64,000 bases of DNA from CASPLG01 sp965120375 (lineage in GTDB: Bacteria > Bacillota > Clostridia > Oscillospirales > Acutalibacteraceae), in NCBI GenBank assembly GCA_965120375.1, contig CBCPMW010000005.1, positions 1-64,000 of the forward strand. Direction: 5' to 3'. Shown here piece by piece: positions 55,200 through 63,044 of this stretch. Positions within the stretch are counted from its first letter, which is position 1; every line of letters begins with the position of its first letter. Below the pieces are notes generated by a model that was given only the letters and a program-made list of their open reading frames with translations, did no database searches and was not told the DNA's origin. The position numbers and the translations under genes were made by a program.

Positions 55200-56240
55200 T
55201 TACACTTTAGAAAAAATATTATCATTTTTTAAAATTTCAAATGGTCCTATTTTTTCATTTTCTTTAACTACCACATTCTCACAATAACTCGAATTAAAAA
55301 CCGCACCCTTGCCTATTTTACTATCTAAAACCTGCGAATTTGGTCCAACAACCGCCCCAGAAGAAATAACGGACTTACCTAGAATCATTGTGTTCGGAAG
55401 TATCGTAGCACCTTTATCAACAATTGCATCAACGCTGACCACTACCCCGTCTCTGCACGGTATCTCAACTCCATTTTCAACTAGACTTTCAATAATTTTA
55501 TTTCGCGCGATTAAATTTAAATCCTCAAGCTGAGCTGAATCATTTGCTCCAAGAACTATGTCGGATGATTCGGTCTCAAAAGCGTCAACTTTAAATCCTT
55601 CCTCAATAAAAAGCTTCACTATAGAAGTTAAATAATATTCATTTTGAGATGTATTATCTGATATCCTGAAAAGATGAGACAACAAGTCTTTTACTTTAAA
55701 CCAATACGCCCCTGAATTTATTTCCTTTATTTTTTTTTGATCTAAACTTGCATCTCTTTCTTCAACTATATCAATAAGTCTATCTTCGGCCCCACATCTT
55801 AAAATTCTTCCATATCCATGTGGATTACTTACCTTTGACGAAACAATCGTAGCTGAATTCCCGAATTTTTTATGTTTTTTATAAGATTCAAGTATAGTGT
55901 TTGAATCTATAAATGGGGAATCTCCACCGAGTATCAAAACATCTCCTTCAATGTACCTCTCAAGAAACGCTTTTGCAGTCATTACAGCGTGGGCAGTTCC
56001 CTTTCTTTCACTTTGCAAAACACTTTCACATTTAACATCTAAACCGTCTAAATACTTTTGTAGCACTTCGTGTTGAAACCCTTTAACCACACATATTTTA
56101 TTTATACTACTTTTACTGACGGCATCTATAATCCATCTAAGCATCGGTTTAAATAAAACTTTCGAAAGAACTTTAGGCGCTCCAGAATTCATTCTTTTTC
56201 CTTCTCCAGCTGCTAAAATAATACAACAATTTTTAGACAA
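55200..56240 (-). CDS. glmU: Short GlmU-like UDP-N-acetylglucosamine pyrophosphorylase lacking most of the acetyltransferase domain
   Basis: 346 residues instead of about 455. The N-terminal uridyltransferase domain is complete: LAAGEGKRM, QSERKGTAHAV, LGGDSPFI, NPHGYGRI, EINSGAYWF, NEYYLT. The C-terminal left-handed beta-helix starts (VDAIVDKGATILPNTMI, GKSVISSGAVVGPNSQVL) but ends after a few turns. The region that in full GlmU carries the acetyltransferase active-site residues is missing. The start is TTG 56240 (GGTGGATTAAAGAA upstream). It makes UDP-GlcNAc from GlcNAc-1-P; acetylation must come from elsewhere. Confidence 0.88.
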   Translation of the reverse strand: MSKNCCIILAAGEGKRMNSGAPKVLSKVLFKPMLRWIIDAVSKSSINKICVVKGFQHEVLQKYLDGLDVKCESVLQSERKGTAHAVMTAKAFLERYIEGDVLILGGDSPFIDSNTILESYKKHKKFGNSATIVSSKVSNPHGYGRILRCGAEDRLIDIVEERDASLDQKKIKEINSGAYWFKVKDLLSHLFRISDNTSQNEYYLTSIVKLFIEEGFKVDAFETESSDIVLGANDSAQLEDLNLIARNKIIESLVENGVEIPCRDGVVVSVDAIVDKGATILPNTMILGKSVISSGAVVGPNSQVLDSKIGKGAVFNSSYCENVVVKENEKIGPFEILKNDNIFSKV

Positions 56241-56300
56241 TTCTTTAATCCACCACCTTATGCTCAGAAAATACAAAGTCCACAACAAATATTATCTTTT

Positions 56301-56329
56301 ATGATATATTATATAACAAATTTTTTCAA
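56301..56329 (-). promoter_or_regulatory. Putative promoter of glmU-prs-pth-mfd
   Basis: On the minus strand, TTGAAA (56329-56324) and TATCAT (56306-56301) are separated by 17 bases. Confidence 0.45.
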
Positions 56330-56737
56330 GTACTGTTGTAACAATTCATAGAAACTTTTCTATTGAAATAAAAAACATCAAAAAATTTTCAAAATAAATA
56401 ATCAATATATACAATTTTGTAAATTGAAATTCACATGTAACTAAAATTTATCGTAAAATTAGTCAGTATATTTTCAAGATTAACACTGGTCTAATAAAAA
56501 TTATGATATAAAATCAAAGTTTATTATATAAAATGTTTGTGTGAAAAATTGAAATTAAAATGACACACTATATGATTTTATTCTATAAATATATCATTTT
56601 TGCTATATTTTTACATGTATATTCTCTAACAAAAAATAACAATATATAAAATATTAATTAAAACTTATATACTCAAATTTTTCTGCCATTTTTTATAGTA
56701 GAATTATCTGGATTATTTTTAATTGGAGCGATACTCT
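56330..56737. other. AT-rich intergenic gap between divergent genes
   Basis: About 400 bases of very AT-rich sequence between the glmU promoter and the glycosyltransferase gene. I see no open frame, no RNA gene and no clear operator. A TATAGT/TAGAAT-like -10 box near 56694-56702 may belong to the glycosyltransferase. Confidence 0.4.
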
Positions 56738-57721
56738 ATGTTTTATGTCCCAGAATTAAGTATTATTGTCCCAGTTTACAATTCCTCTAAATATTTAAAT
56801 AAATGCTTAGATAGCATTTTATCGCAAACTTTTAAGGATTACGAAGTTTTATTAATAAATGATGGTTCTACTGATGACAGTGCTAAGATTTTAGAAAAAT
56901 ATGTTTTGATCGATTCTAGAATTAAAGTTTTTCACAAAGAAAACAGTGGTGCTGCACAAGCTCGAAATTTCGGCATTGAAAAAGCACGTGGAAAATATAT
57001 AGGTTTTGTTGATAGCGATGACTATATAGAAAAAGATATGTACGAGCTTCTTTATAATTTAATTACAAAATATAAAACTGACATTAGTATATGTGGTTTA
57101 ACTCACGTGTATGACAAAAAGTTTATAAATCCGTATCCATTCCATGAAGAAAAAAAAATTTCTGGACTTGAAGCTTTAAAAATTGCCTTAATTGGAAATA
57201 AGTTTTCAGTTAACGTGTATAACAAATTGTATAATAAAGACCTATTTGAAGATATAAAATTCCCGAACATAAAATTCGCAGAAGACGGATATGTTCTTCC
57301 TAGGATACTTTATAAATGTAAATCTGTTGCATTCAATACCGATTCCAAATACTATTGGGTTCATCACTTAGGTAGCGTAACCTCTTCACAGTTTGATCAA
57401 AGAGAATGGGAAAGCCCTAAAGTTTATGATGAAAATCTTGAATTTATAAGAAAAAATTGTCCTGATCTTATTTTAGAAGGAACACTTAGGTATTATCTTG
57501 CTTACTTTTGGATCCTTGACAAAATGAGTTTATCAAATCCCGAAAATGTTAAAAAATCTGATTTAAAAAAAGCAATGAAAGTTATAAGGAAAGGTTATTT
57601 TAAAATAATTTTTAATCCTTACTTTAATTACAAGCGTAAACTTGCAGCAACAATACTTCTTTTCAGCTGGAATATGTATAAATTAACAGTAAAAATATCA
57701 AAACAAAAAAATCTCACTTAA
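56738..57721 (+). CDS. Family 2 glycosyltransferase
   Basis: 327 residues from ATG 56738 (TTGGAGCG upstream; the TTG at 56723 is part of that site). The GT-A fold is clear: LSIIVPVYNSSKYLNKCLDSIL at the N-terminus, the nucleotide-sugar region NDGSTDDS, the DxD motif in VDSDDYIE and the acceptor region FAEDGYVLPR. The C-terminal 60 residues are basic. It likely adds a sugar to a surface polysaccharide or teichoic-type polymer. It stands alone rather than in a polysaccharide cluster. The donor and acceptor are unknown. Confidence 0.88.
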   Translation: MFYVPELSIIVPVYNSSKYLNKCLDSILSQTFKDYEVLLINDGSTDDSAKILEKYVLIDSRIKVFHKENSGAAQARNFGIEKARGKYIGFVDSDDYIEKDMYELLYNLITKYKTDISICGLTHVYDKKFINPYPFHEEKKISGLEALKIALIGNKFSVNVYNKLYNKDLFEDIKFPNIKFAEDGYVLPRILYKCKSVAFNTDSKYYWVHHLGSVTSSQFDQREWESPKVYDENLEFIRKNCPDLILEGTLRYYLAYFWILDKMSLSNPENVKKSDLKKAMKVIRKGYFKIIFNPYFNYKRKLAATILLFSWNMYKLTVKISKQKNLT

Positions 57722-57736
57722 GTTTAAGAGAGATTT
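57709..57736 (-). terminator. Terminator of the leucine-rich-repeat gene
   Basis: AAATCTC (57709-57715) pairs with GAGATTT (57730-57736) and CTTAA with TTAAG inside, a nearly perfect 28-base palindrome. On the minus strand it is followed by TTTTTTTG-type sequence. It overlaps the stop of the convergent glycosyltransferase gene. Confidence 0.8.
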
Positions 57737-57753
57737 CTTAATATTTGTTTATT

Positions 57754-58752
57754 TTACATTCTTATTAGTTTAGGTCTCCATTTACCAAATTTGGCGTAAT
57801 TATTAGCTAGTGAATCGTCACAAATTTGCATATTCATTTCCCTATCGCATCCTTTAAATGCATACTGTTCTATTTCAACACTTTTAGATTTTATTACTAT
57901 ATTCTTCAAAGATATACACCCGTAAAATGCACCTCTACCTATATACTTTACTGTACTCGGAATCGAAACATTATCCAAAGAAACACAATCTGAAAATGCG
58001 TACGGGCCTATGTATTTGACTCCTTCACTTAGTCCTATATTCTCAAGTAAACTGCAACTAAAAAACGCAGACTCACCTATCTCTTTAAGGCCACCACCAA
58101 GGACCACTTTCGTGATTTTACTACATCCTGCAAAAGCATGTTTACAAACACTCGCTATTCCTTCCGGTGCAAAAAACTCGCCTTCAAATGCAGCAGGACA
58201 TTTAATTAGAGTTTTTATGTTTTTGTCATACAAAACACCATCAATTGATGAATACACTTCATTTTCCTCATCTACCTCTATACTCTTTAAAGAAGTACAA
58301 AGCCACAAACTCATATGACCCATTTCTCTAACTGACTTTCCTATTTTGATCTTTTGAAGTTTAGTACAGTTAGAAAAAGCTAGATATTCTACTATCTCTG
58401 TTTTATCCGGTATTTCTATCTCAGAAATACTTTCACATCCACAGAAAGCGTAATGCCCAACCCTTAAAAGGTTACTAGGTAGCTTTATTTGATTTATTTC
58501 GCTGTGACCAGAAAAAACATAGTCGCCAATAATTTCTACTTCTTCGGGAATTATAACACTTTCACTGGTCCCATCATACTTTACAAGTCTTCCATCTTGC
58601 ACAACAAAGTCACTCTGCTCAGTGTCCGTACTGGAAACTTGAGTTTCCTCACTATCTTGCGCCATAACAGCGCTTTCTAACCCAAAAACAAAAGATAAAG
58701 AAACTGCAAATAGTAAACAGAAAACCCTGAATTTTTTTATCGACTCTAACAT
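57754..58752 (-). CDS. BspA-type leucine-rich-repeat secreted protein
   Basis: 332 residues. A signal peptide (residues 1-31: FRVFCLLFAVSLSFVFGL...AVMAQ) is followed by a Ser/Thr/Glu-rich spacer. About nine repeats of the LRR_5/BspA type follow, each with a YAF.GC or AF..C core and a ..I.IP or ..I..G strand (for example GHYAFCGCESISEIEIP, GRGAFYGCISLKNIVI). There is no sortase motif or C-terminal membrane helix, so it should be released or held by other means. BspA-type proteins often bind host or microbial surfaces, but the role here is unknown. GGGGGTAG precedes the ATG. It has a promoter with an operator-like palindrome. Confidence 0.9.
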   Translation of the reverse strand: MLESIKKFRVFCLLFAVSLSFVFGLESAVMAQDSEETQVSSTDTEQSDFVVQDGRLVKYDGTSESVIIPEEVEIIGDYVFSGHSEINQIKLPSNLLRVGHYAFCGCESISEIEIPDKTEIVEYLAFSNCTKLQKIKIGKSVREMGHMSLWLCTSLKSIEVDEENEVYSSIDGVLYDKNIKTLIKCPAAFEGEFFAPEGIASVCKHAFAGCSKITKVVLGGGLKEIGESAFFSCSLLENIGLSEGVKYIGPYAFSDCVSLDNVSIPSTVKYIGRGAFYGCISLKNIVIKSKSVEIEQYAFKGCDREMNMQICDDSLANNYAKFGKWRPKLIRM

Positions 58753-58775
58753 AAAACACTACCCCCAAATTACAT

Positions 58776-58791
58776 ATTCTGTCGACAGAAT
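58776..58791. promoter_or_regulatory. Perfect 16-base palindrome at the transcription start of the leucine-rich-repeat gene (putative operator)
   Basis: ATTCTGTCGACAGAAT is a perfect inverted repeat without spacer, 1 base downstream of the -10 box. It therefore covers the expected transcription start, a classical repressor-binding position. I do not know which regulator would read it. It does not match the Firmicute LexA box. Confidence 0.6.
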
Positions 58792-58792
58792 A

Positions 58793-58821
58793 ATGCTAGC
58801 ACTATTTTACAATATAGTCAA
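58793..58821 (-). promoter_or_regulatory. Promoter of the leucine-rich-repeat gene
   Basis: On the minus strand, TTGACT (58821-58816) and TAGCAT (58798-58793) are separated by 17 bases. Confidence 0.65.
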
Positions 58822-58847
58822 CCTAAAAAACTAAAATTATATAAAAA

Positions 58848-60524
58848 TTATCCTTTTTTGAAACCATCTTTTAAGGAAACTGTTCTATTAAACACTAATA
58901 TACCTTTATTTTTATCTGATTTGTCTATACAAAAATACCCTGTTCTCATAAATTGATACGAACCTTCTGCATTTTTCAAATTCATTTCAGCCTTACAATT
59001 ATCCAGAATCTTTAGAGAATCTTTATTTACATACTCTGTAAATTCTCCTTCTCTTGATTCCGGATTAGATACTGTAAAAAGTCTATCGTATAACTTTACC
59101 TGTACATCTAAAGCTGTACTAGTTTCAACCCAGTGTATTGTTCCCTTGACTTTTCTCCCGTCTGGAGTGTTTCCCCCTTTCGTTTCTGGATCATACTCAG
59201 CATAAACTTCTAAAATTTTACCATTTTCATCTTTTTTACATCCTGTGCAGCGTACAACATACGCCGATTTCAATCTAACTTCATTTCCAGGATAAAGACG
59301 AAAATAACCTTTTTTTGGCGACTCATCAAAATCCGTAGATTCAATATAAAGATTTTTTGAAAATACAAGTTTTCTAGTTCCAGACTCAGGATCATTTGGA
59401 TTGTTTTCTATTTCGATCTCTTCTGTTTCATTGTCTTTGTAGTTGGTTATAACAAGCTTTATAGGATCAAGAACAACCATTGCCCGTTTCGCTTTAAGAT
59501 TTAGTTCCTGAAGTATACAGTGTTCTAAAAAACTATAGTCTACTGTACTTACTACTTTTGATACGCCTATATCTTCACAAAATTTTTTTATAGCAGAAGG
59601 TGTATATCCTCTCCTTCTTAAACCAGACAAAGTCGGCATTCTAGGATCATCCCAACCATCTACAAAACCTTCTTCAACTAACCTTTTTAGTTTACGTTTA
59701 CTCATAACTGTATGTGTTATATTAAGTCTTGCAAATTCAATTTGTCTCGGTTTATTTTTGCATTCTGTATTTTCTATTACCCAGTTATAAAGAGGTCTAT
59801 GATCCTCGAATTCAAGTGAACAAAGGGAATGAGTGATTCCTTCTATTGCATCCTCTATGGGATGAGCAAAATCGTACATAGGATATATTTTCCACTTATC
59901 TTTAGTCCTATGGTGATCTGCATTACAAATTCTATAAATTACAGGGTCTCTCATATTAAAATTTCCAGAACTTAAATCTATTTTAGCTCTCAACGTCATG
60001 CTTCCGTCTGGAAACTCACCATTTTTCATGCGCTCAAACAAATCTAAACTCTCTTCTGTTGGCCTATTTCTATTTGGACTTACTGCCGGATTTGTTAAAT
60101 CTCCTCTATTTTCTTTCATTTGCTCAGCTGTAAGGTTACAAACATAAGCAAGTCCCTTTTTTATCAGCGTTTTTGCACATTCGTACATTGTATCAAAGTA
60201 ATCAGAGGCGTAAAAAAATCTATCTTGCCAATCAAATCCCAGCCACTTTATATCTCTCTTTATCGCTTCTACATATTCTTCATCTTCTTTACAAGGATTT
60301 GTATCGTCCATTCTTAAATTGCAAAGTCCTTTAAATTTTTCTGCTGCACCAAAATCTATACATATTGCTTTTGCATGACCTATATGAAGATACCCATTTG
60401 GTTCCGGTGGAAATCTAGTGTGGATTGCTTTTTCAGAAAACCTACCGCCTTTAGATAAATCCTGACTTATAAAATCATAAATAAAATTACTATTTTCGTT
60501 TTTAGTTTCTTCTGATTTTTCCAT
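58848..60524 (-). CDS. glnS: Glutaminyl-tRNA synthetase
   Basis: 558 residues, class I. The HIGH motif is in FPPEPNGYLHIGHAKA, the KMSKS equivalent is VMSKRKLKRLV, and the GlnRS-specific RMDDTNPCKEDEEYV and YPMYDFAHPIEDAIEGITHSLC are present. The two-barrel anticodon domain follows. It attaches Gln to tRNA-Gln directly. Many Firmicutes lack GlnRS and use GatCAB instead. GAAGGTGAATAT precedes ATG 60524. It is 30 bases downstream of gltX. Confidence 0.97.
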   Translation of the reverse strand: MEKSEETKNENSNFIYDFISQDLSKGGRFSEKAIHTRFPPEPNGYLHIGHAKAICIDFGAAEKFKGLCNLRMDDTNPCKEDEEYVEAIKRDIKWLGFDWQDRFFYASDYFDTMYECAKTLIKKGLAYVCNLTAEQMKENRGDLTNPAVSPNRNRPTEESLDLFERMKNGEFPDGSMTLRAKIDLSSGNFNMRDPVIYRICNADHHRTKDKWKIYPMYDFAHPIEDAIEGITHSLCSLEFEDHRPLYNWVIENTECKNKPRQIEFARLNITHTVMSKRKLKRLVEEGFVDGWDDPRMPTLSGLRRRGYTPSAIKKFCEDIGVSKVVSTVDYSFLEHCILQELNLKAKRAMVVLDPIKLVITNYKDNETEEIEIENNPNDPESGTRKLVFSKNLYIESTDFDESPKKGYFRLYPGNEVRLKSAYVVRCTGCKKDENGKILEVYAEYDPETKGGNTPDGRKVKGTIHWVETSTALDVQVKLYDRLFTVSNPESREGEFTEYVNKDSLKILDNCKAEMNLKNAEGSYQFMRTGYFCIDKSDKNKGILVFNRTVSLKDGFKKG

Positions 60525-60554
60525 ATATTCACCTTCTATAATTAAAAAATTTTT

Positions 60555-62018
60555 CTAATTGCTCTCAATCTTTTTAATTCCAATATCAATCCTCTTTATA
60601 GACTCTTCTTTTCCCAATATGTCAAGTATTTCTATAGCCCCTCCAGGCGTTGTTTTTTTCCCTGATATCGCAATCCTTATAGGCCACATAAGCGTTCCAT
60701 TTTTTATTCCTAAATTACTTGCAAGATTTAAAAGTAAACTATGTATATTATCAAAATCCCAATTTTCAAGTTTTTCTAGATTTTCTTTTGCAGTTTTTAA
60801 TGAAAAAAGAGAACTTTCTAGAGTAGTTTTACTCTTTTTATTTATAAACATTTCTTTATCATATTCGGGAAGTTCTCTCAAAAACGCTATCATTTCCGGA
60901 ATCTCTGTAAGTTTTGTAACTCTTGGCTGTAAAATTAAAGCTACCTTTTCAATATCAATTTCTTTTCCCAAATTAACTTTCTTTACCCGACTAATTATCA
61001 GATCTTTAAATGAATCTATGGGCTTCCTTCTTAGATATTCAGCATTAAACCAAGAAAGCTTATCATAGTCAAATATTGACGGTGATTTACTAATCCTATT
61101 TACTGAAAATTCTTTTTTTAACTCTTCCAGAGAAAAAATTTCTTCATTTCCTTCCGGGCACCAACCTAAAAGAGCAATATAATTTACAATAGCTTCGGGA
61201 AGATATCCTTCTTTAACTAGATCTTCAAAACTAACAGCCCCATGTCGTTTTGATAATTTAGCAGTACTTCCATCTTCATTTTTCCCCATAATTAAAGGTA
61301 AATGTACGTACCTTGGGATTTTCCATCCAAACGCTTCATATAGAAGGTTATATTTTGGTGTCGAAGATAGGTATTCACATCCCCTAACTACATCTGTTAT
61401 TTCCATCTCATGATCATCCACGACATTTGCAAAATTGTACGTTGGAAACCCATCTGCCTTTACAAGTATTTGATCTTGAAGTTCTGAATTTTCTACAGTT
61501 ATTTCACCAAAAACCTCGTCCTTAAAAGTAGTAACACCGTATAGAGGCATTTTTTGTCTTATAACGTAAGGAGTTTTATTCTTTAGCAAATTCTCTACTG
61601 TTTTTTTATCAAGATCACGACATTTTCTATCGTACCCACTAAATTCATCATCTTTTTCATTTTTCAAAGACTTAAGCCTCTCTTTTGTACAAAAACAGTA
61701 ATATGCTTCTCCCTTTTCTATTAACTCTTTTGCATAAGATAAGTAAATATCTTTTCTTTTGCTTTGAATATAAGGTCCGCATGCCCCTCCTTTATCTGGT
61801 CCTTCATCATAATCAATGCCAGCAAGAGAAAGAGCCTTGTAAATAGCTTCTTCAGCCCCTTCTGTATATCTTGTTTGGTCTGTGTCTTCTATTCTTAAAA
61901 TAAAATCTCCACCTTGGGACTTTGCAATCAGATACTCATAAAGCGCTGTTCTTAAATTCCCTATATGCATCATTCCAGTTGGACTTGGAGCATATCTTGT
62001 CCTAACCCTCTTTCCCAT
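60555..62018 (-). CDS. gltX: Glutamyl-tRNA synthetase
   Basis: 487 residues, class I. It starts with RVRTRYAPSPTGMMHIGNLR (HIGN), has RIEDTDQTRY, the KMSKS variant AKLSKRHGA and the GluRS anticodon-binding helical domain. I start at ATG 62018 since AAGGGGTGTTATTT lies upstream. With glnS directly downstream, the pair likely gives a discriminating GluRS and a separate GlnRS. Confidence 0.97.
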   Translation of the reverse strand: MGKRVRTRYAPSPTGMMHIGNLRTALYEYLIAKSQGGDFILRIEDTDQTRYTEGAEEAIYKALSLAGIDYDEGPDKGGACGPYIQSKRKDIYLSYAKELIEKGEAYYCFCTKERLKSLKNEKDDEFSGYDRKCRDLDKKTVENLLKNKTPYVIRQKMPLYGVTTFKDEVFGEITVENSELQDQILVKADGFPTYNFANVVDDHEMEITDVVRGCEYLSSTPKYNLLYEAFGWKIPRYVHLPLIMGKNEDGSTAKLSKRHGAVSFEDLVKEGYLPEAIVNYIALLGWCPEGNEEIFSLEELKKEFSVNRISKSPSIFDYDKLSWFNAEYLRRKPIDSFKDLIISRVKKVNLGKEIDIEKVALILQPRVTKLTEIPEMIAFLRELPEYDKEMFINKKSKTTLESSLFSLKTAKENLEKLENWDFDNIHSLLLNLASNLGIKNGTLMWPIRIAISGKKTTPGGAIEILDILGKEESIKRIDIGIKKIESN

Positions 62019-62072
62019 AAATAACACCCCTTAATTAAAATAATATAAATTCTTGTCCAATTTTTCAATATC

Positions 62073-63044
62073 TTAAATAAGATTTTGCCTAATGTAATCT
62101 TCTAAACAAAGGTTACTTTCTTTTATACTTTGAGCATAGTCTCCAACATACCTAAAATGCCACGGTTCATACATAACCCCCGTCTTTTTTATCCATTTTT
62201 TCTGGTATCTTTCTATAAAACCATACTTAGATGCGTTGTCCATGAGCCATTTATATTCTTTAGTTTTGTAAAAATCTTCATAAACCCCATTAAAATCAAC
62301 AGCAAGGCCTGTATTATGCTCACTCATCCCAGGTTTTGATACCACAGATTGTGCTAAAAATTCTGCTTCTTCTTGAGATACTCCACTACTTTTTTTCTTT
62401 TTTACCTGCTCATTAAAAAGTTTTTCTTGATATTTCCTAGATCTATATCCTGAAGATATCCAAAGTACTGCTCCATCTTTTGCTGCATCTTGGATCATTT
62501 TTTCTAAATTTTCCCAAGCTAAAACATTAACCTCTTTTCCTCGACAAAGCTTTATATCAACAACATAATCATCATCTAATTTATTTTCTCTGTTTACTAC
62601 AACTAATTCTTCTGGACAAGTTTTATTCCAACTAGAAAAATCAAAATGATCAATAATATCTTCTTTACTTTTTTTTGATTTATCTAGGTAAGATTCAAAA
62701 TTTTCATCCGCATCATCGTCTTCTGACTCTATATCTCTTTCTTCTTCAAGAGACTTTTCAAAATCTCTGTCCTCTTCATCAACATATTCTAAACCATTAG
62801 ATTCAAACTCTAATAAATCAGGATTTTGAATTGATTTAGTTTTATTATCAATAAAAATATAAAAAAGAACAATCCCTACAGCAAAAATTAACATTATCAA
62901 AAAAATACTTGATATAAAACATATTGTTTTTTTTGATAAGTTAAAAAATTTAATTTGCTTTTCTAAAATTTTCTTATCTTCATAACACAAATGTCTGTAC
63001 TTTAAATTTCCTACATTTTCTCCGTTTATTTTATCTCGACTCAC
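62073..63044 (-). CDS. VanY-type D-Ala-D-Ala carboxypeptidase (M15B)
   Basis: 323 residues from GTG 63044 (GAGGTGATAAAT upstream). A basic cytoplasmic N-terminus is followed by one membrane anchor (TICFISSIFLIMLIFAVGIVLFYIFI). A strongly acidic linker (DDDADENFESYLD region) comes next, then the M15B peptidase domain. Zinc and catalytic motifs are SSGYRS, SEHNTGLAVDF and EPWHFRYVG. It trims terminal D-Ala from peptidoglycan peptides outside the membrane. Its start lies within the last codons of the preceding gene. Vancomycin-resistance function is not implied, as no VanR/S/H/A/X is nearby. Confidence 0.92.
   Translation of the reverse strand: MSRDKINGENVGNLKYRHLCYEDKKILEKQIKFFNLSKKTICFISSIFLIMLIFAVGIVLFYIFIDNKTKSIQNPDLLEFESNGLEYVDEEDRDFEKSLEEERDIESEDDDADENFESYLDKSKKSKEDIIDHFDFSSWNKTCPEELVVVNRENKLDDDYVVDIKLCRGKEVNVLAWENLEKMIQDAAKDGAVLWISSGYRSRKYQEKLFNEQVKKKKSSGVSQEEAEFLAQSVVSKPGMSEHNTGLAVDFNGVYEDFYKTKEYKWLMDNASKYGFIERYQKKWIKKTGVMYEPWHFRYVGDYAQSIKESNLCLEDYIRQNLI

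Noticed and set aside
62073..63044. Vancomycin-resistance locus
   Set aside because: Only a VanY-type carboxypeptidase is present, without a ligase, dehydrogenase, dipeptidase or two-component system, so a housekeeping wall-trimming role is more likely.
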